The translations under genes and the position numbers were made by a program. This document shows, one piece after another, positions 37,401-49,300 of a stretch of DNA of 64,000 nt. The stretch lies in NCBI GenBank assembly GCA_004794785.1, contig SJOL01006477.1, forward strand, positions 1,057,144 through 1,121,143, written 5' to 3'. This stretch comes from Opisthorchis felineus. Its lineage: Eukaryota; Platyhelminthes; Trematoda; Opisthorchiida; Opisthorchiidae. Positions within the stretch are counted from its first letter, which is position 1. Every line of letters begins with the position of its first letter. Under the pieces are notes generated by a model. The model made no database searches and was not told the origin of the DNA. It worked only from the letters and a program-made list of their open reading frames with translations.

Positions 37401-39935
37401 AGGCTCAGTCAATCGTTGCATGCAACTATGCCGAGCGATTTACCATCGATTTGCCAGGACCGGTGAAGTATTGCTTCGTCGTGTTGGAGAGAACTAGAAA
37501 CGATCAGAGCTACACACAGAGTACAGTTTAGTAACGAAACGGGTCGTATAAAGGAAATGACCTTTAAAAAATGGGGAATTTTATAAACATAGAGAAAAGG
37601 CAATCGGTTTAAACAGGACAACAAGAACTCAAGATAAACATTGTTAGGTAGATTTGGCTGAGCTTGTATAAAATTTTTTCCCTTTGTATGTGGAAACTAT
37701 GTCGTGCATCCAAAAAGCTAGTGATAACAAACTGCATGTGTGCCCAAAGTACAAATTCACTAGCCAGTGAAGCACTCACGGTTTACTTTAACCCAATCTA
37801 ATATGGTTCCCTGTAATTCGAAGGTAACATCGGTCTCTGTGTTCAGTATGAGTTAGCTGTAGCCATAAAAAACGACGTCGATAACCGAGCTAGCACAAGG
37901 TGGTCATTTTAAAAAAATCCATGACCAAGCTTATTAAGGTGACTATCAATAGTATGGTGCTATCATCTGAAATTAGTTGAAGTGGGACTAGCCCGTTTCA
38001 AAGTGCACTCCCCTCGTGCATTTCACTAAGTGGCTTTATCGCTAACCGTTTGGAATATCCGGGTTGCGGGAAACGGAAGCTATCCTTTCGCAGGGGGATT
38101 TAAACAAAAATGTACACAAAACCAATCGCTATTTCACTGCAAAATTAGCACAGTAGTATGAGTAAGATTAAACATTAAAATACCTACATATGGGTTCGCC
38201 CAATTGTCGAAGATAAGCTTTCACTTCCGAATCTTCAGTAGAAACTTGGAGCTGACGAGCCTGAGGGAGTACGACAAAATCAAGAAGATAGGTTCTGTTT
38301 GAATATCTGGAAACTAGATTCACGTGTAAACATAAGCAACACATTAGTTTGCGCTTCGTACAAAGTAAGTCCTGACTGAATTCAAGGAGTTGCCGTTCTG
38401 TTAACTTTTTTGACACGTGAGAATGAATAATGCTTATGAGGTTCAATGATCGATCGGCATAGAAATATCAGGCTAGGAGACTAGGAGACTCAGACTTTAC
38501 AGCAGAAACCTGTGCAACACACTAGCCTGTCCTCAAACAACCACTAAGACTAAGCATCCTGGCGGGCGCTGACAGGCGAATTCAGACTTGGGTAACAAGT
38601 AACGGAATCGTAAAAAACAACGGAGGTCTCTAAGAGACAACAGATTGAAATAATGGGGGCAGATGGCGTTGTGCAGAAGTACCAGGAAGTACCTGGAAAC
38701 ATCACAAACGAGAGATTCAGCTGGGTTCCAGGTGAGTCTCTCGAAAAACCAAATTTGTCTGCAAATGAGTGTATTTCGTTAATACCAGAAGGATTATTAG
38801 AACTGCTGCGTAGTCATAGCCTTGCACAACTCGTGTACTGTCTAAACCAGACAGCACGGAAAATAACAGACACTCAACTATTTTCCAGGAGTGGAAATCG
38901 TGGGTGAATCGTTCGTTTTAAAAGTGATGACCGATAGTCTTGAACCTGCCGGCGATACACACAAGAACTAGCTAAGGAAGACTAATAACACTGAAGATAA
39001 TCTGCTGATGACACGCTCTCGTATTCATGTTTGCCAGAGAGTCTACGGAGCAAAAGCAGTACTATTAATTCCCAAGTGTTGAAGAGGTGCCGCATTACAG
39101 CAATGTGATTACTACTCGATGCCAGTAGCGCATGCAGTGAGGTAGAAAAAGTGGTAAGAACATTCCATGTCTGGGTCAACTTGTCCCATTCAGGTTCCCA
39201 GGAAGTCGTTTCAAGAAGAATATTAACGAATACACAAAAACTACGAACCTTTTTGCGCAGTTCCATTTGTCTCACGGCTTCCTGTTCTGCAGCACTAGCC
39301 TGTGTTTCCAGAGGGAGACGTTCACCTGAGGTGAGTAGGAGGGAAAACAACTAATTACAGCTGGCTCAGCTTCTGTAAAAATACACAGTTGTCCTAAAAA
39401 AAACGCACTCCTATCGAACCCCAAATAAGACCTCAATGATGTATGGATATCTGGGGATAGCATACAACTACAGAAACAATGGAGGATTCGGCTTGTTGGC
39501 ACGCTTGACTTTCAAGATTTGGAGCTGAGTACCAAAAGTTGGAGTGAAAGCTAAGTAGTTCAGAGAACAAAGGGTATACTCATAATTTATATGGAGTTAT
39601 ATAACGAGGAATGTTCGGTATCAGTAGTGGGTACAGATCATGCGCGGTTGGCGAACTGAGGACATCCCGTTGCATAGTGACGGAACGTTTGCAAACCCGT
39701 TGCCAAGCTCGACGAACAGATTAACTGTCACTCGACCAACAGTCATTCACAGTTATTGTCCGGAAAACCTCGAAAGGCAAGAGATCTCTTAACTCGTAAA
39801 AAAAAGTCCAAACCATACACAGAAACAACGGGCAAACGAAGAAACAGGGAACTGTCATGACTCACCATCGCTGATATTAATATGTCCGGCAGCATGTGTC
39901 TCACGAAGCCTGTTCAATGCTGCAAGAGTGGTCAT
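31421..39935 (-). CDS. PRPF4: U4/U6 small nuclear ribonucleoprotein PRPF4 (Prp4), complete, 8 exons
   Basis: PRPF4 is a subunit of the U4/U6 and U4/U6.U5 tri-snRNP and acts in spliceosome assembly in the nucleus. Exons on the minus strand are 39935-39866, 39325-39249, 38260-38188, 36894-36728, 35850-35674, 33753-33511, 32176-31702 and 31623-31421. All junctions are GT-AG, every phase agrees, and the sum is 1485 bp (494 codons plus stop). The N-terminal Prp4/SFM segment (about residues 24-80) contains [20 protein letters not shown] and [20 protein letters not shown] helical linker contains [20 protein letters not shown]. Seven WD40 repeats follow (about residues 190-494), with landmarks [33 protein letters not shown] and [14 protein letters not shown]. 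The start is the first ATG after an in-frame TGA two codons upstream. The known human protein is longer (about 520 residues) because of extra N-terminal sequence. Confidence 0.93.
32178..32224 (-). repeat. (TAA)n / (TTA)n microsatellite serving as an intron 3' end
   Basis: An interrupted TAA repeat of about 45 bp abuts the PRPF4 exon 32176-31702. Read on the gene strand it is a (TTA)n tract ending in ATTATTAG at the exon, so the repeat itself provides the uridine-rich tract and the terminal AG of the acceptor. Confidence 0.9.
32395..32530 (+). repeat. L repeat with truncated hammerhead 5' strand, in a PRPF4 intron
   Basis: ATCATAAACGGGAGATTCAG, then GTCCCAGGTGAGTCTCCCGTC, then GAATTTCGTGCAATTTGGGTTCAAGTAG, match the right arms at 0.95 and 23.95 kb. 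The copy then continues with GGAAACTCCGGGACTGCGCCC, the 5' strand of the ribozyme stem I, and stops before any CTGATGA. So it is a ribozyme-bearing copy broken at the core. Confidence 0.75.
32696..32727 (+). repeat. (CAATA)n-like short tandem repeat
   Basis: About five imperfect units of CAATA/CAATATA. It lies in the PRPF4 intron 32177-33510, in an otherwise unassigned stretch (32.53-33.14 kb) with an open plus-strand frame of low credibility. Confidence 0.6.
34345..34520. repeat. L repeat leading into a hammerhead, in a PRPF4 intron
   Basis: GCGAAATACACTCATTTGCA, CAGCTGAATCCCTCGTTTATG, GCTGCCTCATGTTTCAGCTGG and TCGCAGTATATTTTCTTG appear in the order seen in the left arm at 23.75 kb. CACTACTCATAAGG then leads directly into the plus-strand ribozyme at 34521. 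So here the L unit is on the other side of the ribozyme compared with the 1.0-kb and 23.6-kb copies. Confidence 0.8.
34521..34608 (+). ncRNA. Hammerhead ribozyme, type I, intact core, antisense to PRPF4
   Basis: Core boxes are CTGATGA (34552-34558), GAAA (34570-34573) and GTC (34577-34579), with cleavage predicted after 34579. Stem II is short (GCC/GGC, loop TCAAG). The distal stem I pairs GGTCAGTGAAAACT (from 34523) with AGTTTTCAGCGACC, with two mismatches. The proximal stem pairs GCTTAC with ATGGGC with a mismatch next to the cleavage site, which may weaken it. Stem III is again the self-complementary ACCGGT. The locus is in the PRPF4 intron 33754-35673, on the opposite strand, so it is not part of the PRPF4 pre-mRNA as a ribozyme. 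Confidence 0.85.
35112..35285 (+). repeat. tRNA-derived SINE, copy 3, in a PRPF4 intron
   Basis: The head GGTTCAAGATATCTCAGTGG resembles the A box, GGGGTTCAGAACG is a decayed B box, and the tail CGTGCTTCCTTCAGGGTGCATGACAGC resembles the body end of copies 1 and 2. It is more diverged than copy 2 and is antisense to the host gene. Confidence 0.6.
38685..38787 (+). repeat. Short L unit (about 85 bp) in a PRPF4 intron
   Basis: From ACATCACAAACGAGAGATTC to GAGTGTATTTCGTTAA it is nearly identical to the right arm at 23932-24014, with about three or four differences in 83 bases. Both copies stop at the same place (TTCGCTAA or TTCGTTAA), although the longer units continue with TTCCGTGCAATTTGG. The high identity compared with other copies suggests recent spread of the short form. 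Confidence 0.8.
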
Positions 39936-42900
39936 TATTCACTCGGTCGGAACGCTAGAACAGTACTAAAAGAGAAGAACCAATAAACTTCGAGGGTTTA
40001 CAGCAGTGTCACAAGAGCATTGATTTCATCGACTTGCAACAAAAAATGTAAATCTAGTAGCAGCATTCCCTCAACAGAAGAAAAACCATCGTTAGGACCA
40101 GACGTGTTCAGGACATGTATTCCACTCAGACTGCAGGGTCATTAGATTAAGAACCTAAGGCGAGACTAGCGCTTTACAAATGAACAACATGGGTGATGCG
40201 GATTCGATGAACCGCCCTCTAGCCAAGCTACATAACTTTTCATTACGGGTAAACCCGAGTTTTGAGTAGTCAGTCCGCAACACCCGGTTATGTTAGTTGA
40301 TACTGCACTTTGAAACACTCGGTGACTTCCAATCAAACAAACAGAGATCGACTGCCCTCAAGTGCTGCAAAGCCAATCAATATCGAGCATCTATGAACAA
40401 CCGAATATGAGAAGGGTGGCGAACAATTCTGTTTGCAATCTGACATAAATCCATCGTTTGGTGGAAATAAGCTATTTCACTGGAGTGATGCAGGTCCTTC
40501 TTGATTGATTCCCGGAAACAACATGGATTTTCTCCCCTTCATAGTATAAACCAAACTGAATGAAAATACACCGCTTCCCTTTTGGTGGGGCGAAATATCG
40601 TGCTGAGAAAATCATCCACCAATGATCGCCCTCTTGAAGCAACCCTAATACGTTTGACTCCAAATGCCATAGTTTTAAAGAGCAAGCAAATCGAAGAAGC
40701 ATGCAGCCCACACTAAGCCTCGTCGTGTGATTTAATAGGAATGATCATCGGACAATGTGGCACAAAGTTGACACAGCTGACCTCATGCATATGAACCTGC
40801 TGACCAGATAAGTGGAAAAGTCCAAAGCATTGGATTGGCATTTTAGAAATACGCGTATTCAATTGGTCTCCATTTGGACTCCAACCTCAAAACTTTAACA
40901 CTGATTATCAATTCTGCCGTTGAATCTACTGTGAGGGATTTGGAAGGCCGAACGATACGACAAGGAAACATCGACGGCTCCGGATGCTGTCTGTCCGGGT
41001 TGAAAGCTAAGGGATGCTATCGCATAATAAAAAACTGAGTTCTTCTACAATGACGACGTCATTTCCGATGGTAGTGAGACGTTTTCAAAAAAAATTGCAG
41101 AACCAAGCGAACAAACCAAGACCGACATACAGGACGACCTAAAAATGATCCCAAATGACAACAAATACGACAATTAGAAAAATTCAAGCAGAAGGACTAC
41201 CCAACAAAAAAAATATTTATTCGCTTTCAGAAATAAGCATTACAAAAGTAGACAGTCACAGTTATCACAGCATATCCAGTAGAAAGAGATGAAAGTCAAT
41301 TTTCGGGATGCTGGGTGGCGTTGTCAAGACGAAGAGACTAAGGATTTGTAGATCAGAGATGCCTGGTGAGCCTGAAACCAGAACAAGCATGATTTTTTAA
41401 AGGCATTTATCCTCATGCAACTAACACATTAGAAGATGACAAACCTAGCTGATGATCAACTAAAAAGAACGGGTGCGTCGAATTGGAAACTTCGATACCT
41501 TAGACGAGCTGGATTATTACCAGCGAATGATGGTTGTGTTGAAATGAGACACACCAAGACCCACAGAGGGGGAGAGAGCACACTGTTTATGCCAGTCAGG
41601 ACCATCTCAGCCAGCGTAAACAGGTGGCCAAGTAGTCGAATAGACCACTAGATAAAATTTTGCAACTGAAAGACTCGGATTGAGGTTTCTGTGAGGAACT
41701 ACAACTTGGCCACTGATACATACCTGGGTCTCTGTACACTTTTTGGACATAAACAAGTGGTAGGTAGGTATTTCTGATCGCCAGGTGAACCCTTAGACGC
41801 TGACCTCTGCTTAAGATACGTGCCGATTAGGGGTAAAGTTCGCAATGATACTACTTACCTGTTACGAGGACCAACTACCACATCCTCATACACTGTTACG
41901 CCAACTGAAGGCTAAGGAGAACATTAAAACTTCGGAAAAACAAACAGCTCTGGTGCACTGGACAAGTGCGCTCACATCTGGGTTCAGTGACCAAAATGTT
42001 CGTTCCACTCTTCACATCCCCGTTAATGTACCCCAAAATCTCAATAACTGTGTGAATACCAGAATTGGCGCGCCCCTGGAATTGGTTGATGCTCTTACGG
42101 AAGACAGTGGTAGAGTAAGTTACCATTAATAATGATAACCGTTCACCTGTAACACCACGAAGCACGAGGACTGAGATACTGACAAGTTGCGCAAGCCTAG
42201 AGAGGGTTAGTCGAGATGCAGAGGTTGGATTCGAACCACGGACGTTCCGGTCAATAAGTTCGCCGTTTAACCACTGGCCTATCTCGAGCTGAGTGTTACC
42301 ATCGTAATAAGTGCCTCCAGTGCTACGAATTCTGGTTCAGGAAAATGGAACAAATACAGTTCGCAAGCACGCAAAGCGCGAAATGATTGCGGGGCCACCT
42401 GAGCCTTCACCATAACACATACGATAGAAATCTGAATCTTCACAAACCCTTTTATAGAATACGAAAAGGACCCCTTGCGTGTATTTTATGAGGCTATATC
42501 TTCAGGGAGAAGATCGAAAAGCGTTGTCATCTCTATCCGCTTTCCATCAAATACCAATGATACCAATTTCCATGAGTGAGAAAATGTGTCATGTTATAAC
42601 TTCCAGCTTTTCTGCTGCATATTGCTAATCGGGTGCAGCTTATGCAGGCTCATCTGACGCACAGGTGTCCAAAGGTGTTGAAGTCAATCAGTTTATATTT
42701 CAACCCATGATAAGCACGCGCACCCAAATGTTAACGGTATTGTTGTAAGGCGTCTTAAAGAGGACCATAACACTGGAGGAGAACTTACGAACAGCGTTAC
42801 CAAAAGCTGTTTAGCTCGCTGAGAAACTCACAAAATTTACTTTGAAGCAACAACTGCACTGCCTGGTCGGGAACATTAAAACTTTGAGCAATGCAATCCG

Positions 42901-43304
42901 GAAAAAAGTCATAAAAAAGCATAATAATCTCAAGACTAACGTAGTCCCCAATGACAGCTTAAAGTAACAGGAGATTCTCGCCGCCACACTGTAATGAACA
43001 CCAGATTATCGTAAAAGAAATGTGCTGAGATACGTTAGACTGTTGACAACTCGCTGGAGAAACCGGCAAAATCCAATGTGAAATAACTGTGTGGGATTTC
43101 TCACAAGAAGTGACGGGAATATTCCGTCCTTCAAGATCCCCTATCTAAGTGTACCCCAAAGGATTCACCTCCACCAGCTGATTCATCAAAAAACGTTCGA
43201 CGACTGCAGTCCAAAGGCGTGAGTCAGAGAGGGTAAAACACAATGAATTATCATGGTTTCTAATTATTCAACACAATTCTATCCCTGTGTACATAACGTA
43301 GCCA
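39936..43304. other. Intergenic DNA between PRPF4 and the TMEM248-like gene
   Basis: Apart from the SINE at 42.17-42.30 kb nothing is recognised. A minus-strand frame at 40472-40711 and plus-strand frames at 41436-41651 and 41845-42129 have no domain support. The missing N-terminal sequence of PRPF4, if it exists in this species, would be encoded here, but I found no matching exon. Confidence 0.4.
42170..42300 (-). repeat. tRNA-derived SINE, copy 4, with the best-preserved tRNA head
   Basis: On the minus strand CTCGAGATAGGCCAGTGGTTAA forms the A box region and GTGGTTCGAATCCAACC a near-perfect B box. The body follows with CTCTGCATCTCGACT, CTCTCTAGGCTTG and CAGTATCTCAGTCCTCGTGC. The spacing of the boxes is tRNA-like, but no CCA-ready acceptor stem closes it, so it is a SINE head and not a functional tRNA. 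Confidence 0.8.
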
Positions 43305-46300
43305 CTATGAAAAGAAATACTGTCTTGACTTGGTCTTATAGATGCTTCTTAAAGTTGGCTTCATGTAAAGTATGGGGAGATGCGGGTGGCGCTGAAATAC
43401 TTCCACGCGCCGATGTTGAAACTCGTACATTGAGACGCTCGAAGAGATAAAAGATCGTTCCGGAAAATGACAGTGACAACGCGTCAGTTTTATAAGCGAG
43501 AACAGTTTAGGGGGATCGGCGGAGGAGATATGGTCTCTTAAAACGCACTGAATGCATGCTTGCCACAAAAGTGCATAAGCTGAGTCAGGAGTAGTCGTAC
43601 GGAAAAAGACCAAACATACATCTTACCGTCCTTGGAAGAAAAAAAGCAAATGTTCCGACGAAGCAACGTGTTGCTGAAGAAATAAATATGCGGACAAAGC
43701 AACGCTCTGGTATGTTAGGACATAGTCATCCGTCTTACAAGATCCCCCATATGAAGCCACCTTTTATTAGGATCCACATATGGTTCCCCAATTTTTTCAC
43801 TGGAATAGTTGGAAGTCCACCCCCGGACAAAGACCATCTGACCATATGATAGGCGATCCTTTAACAAAACGGATCATATCAAGAATCACTAGCGGTCTTC
43901 AGGAATCTCACTTTGTTCCCCTGATGATGTTTCACAGGCCCAACTATTTTCTCTCGTGTTTTCGGAAGTTCGAACCGCCAATCAATACGGCCAGCTGTTT
44001 GTTGAAGCACAAATTACATCAACAGCTAAAGCAGTTGCGATCGAACGACTTGATATTCTACGCAGCGTGCCCATTGACAAGCAGGGGGAAATGGCAAGTC
44101 ACGCGCAGACCTAATGAGTGGTGGATTGTCGTTACCATTCGACACAACCTCCTGTTCCAACCTTCACACACCTTGAAGCGAGACCTGAATGATACAACAT
44201 TCGTCCATATAGGCTTAGAAGGTTTATTACTTCACCGTGCGGTGCAGGTAGTGCACATACTTGAGGATTATAGTTATGCGAAAACGTGTCATAAAAGATA
44301 AAATCTATGCTTCACTGGAAAGCAAGGGGATGCTTATTCGAGTGAACGAAAAAGATTAATCAGTTAGGATTACATCCAGTTGTTTAAAAATAAACAAAGT
44401 ACGGACCCCGAAAACCGGAATGCTGCATCAGAAACTAACGGAATGATGGTTCTAACAAGGTAACAGCTAAGAGAACAACTCTGTTGATGAGAAGGCAGGT
44501 TGTTTTTTGCTTTTCTGATCAAGCTCTTAAATGTCCGGTCAAACGGAGTAAAATGAGTGCATTCGCAATGTTTTTCTTCGCTAACGAGTGTACTGTTCAT
44601 CAAGATACGTTCACCACAGATCTGTCGCATTACCGCTGAAAAGTGTTCCTTGCTTTCATTTGTAAACAACCTTCTTGTTGGGGGGACCAATAGAAAAGTG
44701 TAATGGGTATAAATGAAACGTATCCACGCAGCCATCGAAATAAGTGACTAAACCATGACAAACACAGGTGTGCGCAAAACTGAAACCAGGTGGGTGCCCA
44801 GTTCCTATGGAAACCTGTCCACCCAAATAAACACTAGATTCACAGTAAGATGAGTTTCAGCGTTTCCCGAGGGGACTACGGCTTGATAAAGGAAAACATC
44901 GTATTGATACTTACGAGGACGAAGACACTGGGCCCGACAGCAAACCATAGAGGAGCACGGTTCCGAAAACGATCCCAAAAAGGAAAGCCACGATGACATG
45001 CAAATGGAATGAAATCAGTTCGATGTCCTTCTGCAGGAGAAATAATAAACATTGTTGTTAGAAAAATAATCTGCACATCGTGTGCCAGTCCACACAATCC
45101 ATGGCAGACCGGCATGACAACAAGTGTCTGTCAACAGCTTCAGTCCCACAACTCATACTCCTGCTAGTAGCCAACCATGGAGCAACACAATCAGGAAAAC
45201 TAGCACCGTGTATGAGGGAGCAGCGTGCCTTTTTCTCTGTCAGGTTTATCGGATCACCCAATCATGCCACATAAAAAAGCCCGGTTGCCGAATCAGATGA
45301 AAATTACTTGTAGGGCTTTAAAACGCTTCCTGAACGCTTGAAGTCAGGCCCCGTTTGCTCAGTCTTTGCTTTACATTGCCACAAAACCAAAAACCCACGG
45401 AAGAGAGGCCACTCAAGGGAGTGGCCATAACAACATCCTCTGTCATTCGTGACTTAGTGTGCAAGCCTGCTGAAAAGAGCGCCCGGGAAAGGCCAAATAC
45501 CCTAGTTTCCTACACTGGTCCCTCTTGGGGGATTACTGTATTGACATAGGACTTGCAGAGCTAGAACAGAGATAAACCTGTTAGTTTTTTGTTCTTTCGG
45601 TCCCAAGCACATTCCCCGCAGGATGACCACTACTCTCCTTCCTGTTTCAGCTCTCATTCCCCTATCACCGCTTTCATGTCTTTATTTAACTGTATGTAGT
45701 GCTCTATTACAATACTGACCATTCTTGGTTACAATCATGCAGCCAATTATGAAGTGAGACGCCAGTGATGAGACGATACCTCCAATATGTCACCGCAGAA
45801 TGAGCTAATTCCGACTAGTGAATCGTTGCAAGCCTGGAGCGTGCCGTCCAGTCAGCATTTACTAAGACTCAGCGCAAAAAGCAATATAATAGAAACACCT
45901 AAAATTCGGAAGTTAAATGGGCACTTCGGTATAAACCTAAGGTTATATAATCAACCCATTTGTTTAATTCACAAGAGAAGGGACGTTGGTAACTCTGTTA
46001 GGATATGTACAGCAACCAAAACACGACTAACCGACGCGTTAGTCTAGGGTAAGTATAAAACTCGGTTATCACACTGTCTACGACTATGTGATGATATTCA
46101 AGAGACGGTTTGAGCAAGAAAGTTAGAAGAAAGTTAGAACTAGCACCCACACTTTTCAAAACTGGCAAAAGCTCATCCGATATGGAGAAATCGGTCCTCA
46201 GTCGTATACGCCCGTTACAACGATTTGAAGTGAAAACGTCCGTACGTTTGGTCCATTCAAGGCGGCCATACTGCACAACGGAGGCATCCTTCGGAGGAAA

Positions 46301-49300
46301 AATATGGTTATGGCAAGCTCCACGAAGGCTGACAAATAACAGAAAGGAATGGGTTGGAATTGTGCAGGAAAAATGAATTGATAACGATCAAATCGAATTT
46401 CCTGTCTTGCGCCACCAAACTTAGTTGCACAGTTGGACAGGTGCGTACTACCCGCAGTGTGTCGGTAACCAAAATAAATCACAAAAAAGAGCACGCAGAC
46501 GGAATAGGACTTCATTGACTGTTGAGCACCCGCAGACCATGGCCTTGCGTGTATGAACGATTCTCGGGAGCTGGTCTCCTGACTATGTGGCTCTGCGTGA
46601 GCGTCAAAGTGGTCACCATCGTAGTCATGTTAATTGTGTCTCGCTTTTCATCTTGTTTGTTGTACAAGTGTGAGGTCACACAGACCCAAATAGATGGTAG
46701 CCTCGCTCACTGTTGCGGTTGTGTCGATTGCTAGCGCTTCGGTATAAACCGGTTTCGGCGACTCCTAAAACCAAATTGTGTTAGTTTTGTGCCGTCAAGT
46801 CAATGTGATCATTACAACAGCAGACAAGGAGACAGTTGAACCACGTTTTGGTTTCTGAACCTAAGGGTGGAAACACGGCCCGGCTGTTGTGCTAAGCCAG
46901 CCTGTATCGGAGTTGTCAACAGCTGAGTATACACGCCAGCTGACTTGAAATACGCAATCGGTGTGGTTCAGAAGAACGTGAAAAGACATGATACGGTTAT
47001 CATCTTACAGGCTTTAGCAGAAAATAATGGCGTCAACTTTGATGGCGCAAAAATAGTCTCGAAAGCCTGACTTGGAGACCCACAATACAAGCCTCAGATT
47101 GTCGGTTTAATGCAAACTCGCATAGCTGCAAAAGTTCGGGTGACAGAATAAAACAGTATTTTGCAAAGTGCTAACAGAGAGGGTCAGTCAAAAGTTTGCC
47201 TGACGAGGTCATTTATTTTGGTGAGCAGTAAACTTAGGAATCAACCCAGAAAAAGTGCTCTCTGCGCAAAGGTGTTTTATGAAGGTTTTTTAATTCTCAT
47301 TACATACCCCGATGTAAAATGACCCTCCGTAACTAGTTAAGGCAAGAAATATAGAACATTAGAGAAGAAGTCCCTTCTATGCTGCTAAACGACCCACAAT
47401 CCTGAAGCGTGCCAGAGTGACTTTTGGAAGTTTGCGAGATTTTCACGGTAAGAGACTTCGTCATGAGAATTTCGGTGAAACAATGGCCTTGATGATGGTT
47501 TTTCGGAATGAGCAAATGCAGCTGCTTTGATGATAGATAAAGCTGTTCAAAACACATGAGAGTCGATTCACTTTTTGCTGAGGCTGTGTCTGGAGGAATT
47601 TCAATGTTATCTAAAGTTGGTGACGCTTAAATCATAATATTGACTCATGGTCCGAGTACATCCTTCCGACATCGAATTACGGTCAAGAGGGTTGTTTAAA
47701 ATAAGAATGAACATGGGTATATAATTCTACACCACCTGGACTCAAACAAGATTTTCGTGGAATACACGTCCTTCATCAGTAGGGTCATATGTTCCAATCA
47801 CGTCTGTCTGCGTTGTAAACACTAAACATACAATAAAACACTCACACTGAAAGGATTACCCACACGAGGCAGCTGCATATCCTGAATCGTTTCAATTGGA
47901 TGAATTAACCACACACAAGACCTCTTCACATTTCCTGCATCTTCCTCTCAAATTCTCTATAAACTCCGGTCATATTCGCAATGTACACGAGCAGGAATCA
48001 ACGAACGTCCCATTGAATTCAATTTGTGGGTGGGTTATGAATAAGCTTCTTTCGAATGGTTTGAGTGACAAACTCACGTTTCGGAACGCACGTCAACATC
48101 ATAGATGATATTTCCGATTCACCGAGTGATTTCACCTTGAGGCCAGGATACGCGATTAACATGACTGTCCGACGTCAAAATGTCGCCACTTTGCACCATG
48201 CTCGCGATTATAGTAGGACTCTATTTTCTTATTTGATGATGCCATCTCATCCTTTGGAGGCTCCAGAAGGTCAAAGGTTCTTCGAAGAGTGCGGTAGAGT
48301 AGTATCTCTGCAGACTATTTGCCTTCCGGTGTGGACGGATTTAGAGTTAGGCGGTACATTAAGAGGAACTGTTGTAGGATGTTTGCTGTGGTTCCTTCCC
48401 CTTCCGCCTTAAGCAAAGCTCTTTTGAACGTATCCATGAGTCGTTCTGTCATGCCGTTTGATTGTGGATGATATGGGGTCGTTCGAACGTGTTCGATCCC
48501 ACTGGCAAGGAAGAGATCCGCGAATTGGGACGACGTGAACTGTGTCCCGTTGTCAGATAAGAGTTTTTCAGGATGACCGAAATGACTGAAGACTTCCTGC
48601 AACTTGTTAATGGTTGCTGTGGTCGTCGTTGTCCTCATGGGGAAAATCTCTGGCCACTTGCTGCAAGCGTCCACGGTGATGAGGAAACTTTGACCGTTCA
48701 CGGAACCTGCAAACCATTATTATCCCTGTTCGGATCCAAGAAAGGCATTCATGTCTATTCTGCCAATCGACTTCAAAGATGGGCTACAATGTTACTCGGT
48801 TACAAATTCAGCATCAAGTGTAAGTCGACTGACAAGACCGGTCAGGCAGATAAATTATCAAGATTTCCAGAAAACCGACTAGCGGACTCGAAAGATTCAG
48901 TTATAGCTCAGATAGCAGCTGAACCGGAAATACGAGGTACACTTATGGAAGCTATCAAAGGTATTCCAATCAAATTCACAATGATATGCAAGGCAACCAT
49001 ACAGGACCCGCTGCTGAGGCAAGGAAAGAAGTACCACGGAATATTAAAGAACAAAGACTTGCTTCAGTTTTATCAAATACGATCGTCACTCTCCGTTGTT
49101 GACGATTGCCAATTGTTCGCAGAACGCGTGGTCGTACCAGAGGAGCTGCAAAGGCTTGTTTTGCAACGGTTTCATAAAGGACATACCGGGATCAACCGAA
49201 TGAAATAGTTGATCCGAAGCTATGTTCATTGGCCTCATATTGACAGCCAAGTCAAAACGCTCGTCAGATCTTGTCAAAAATGTGCGTTGGCTTCAAAGTC

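Noticed and set aside
43780..44301. 173-residue plus-strand open frame
   Set aside because: It is long for chance but has no recognisable domain, no clear splice context and unremarkable composition. It is left unannotated.
48065..48412. 115-residue frame, repeated on the other strand at 49669-50016
   Set aside because: Antisense shadow of the Gypsy integrase. Its two copies only reflect the inverted duplication.
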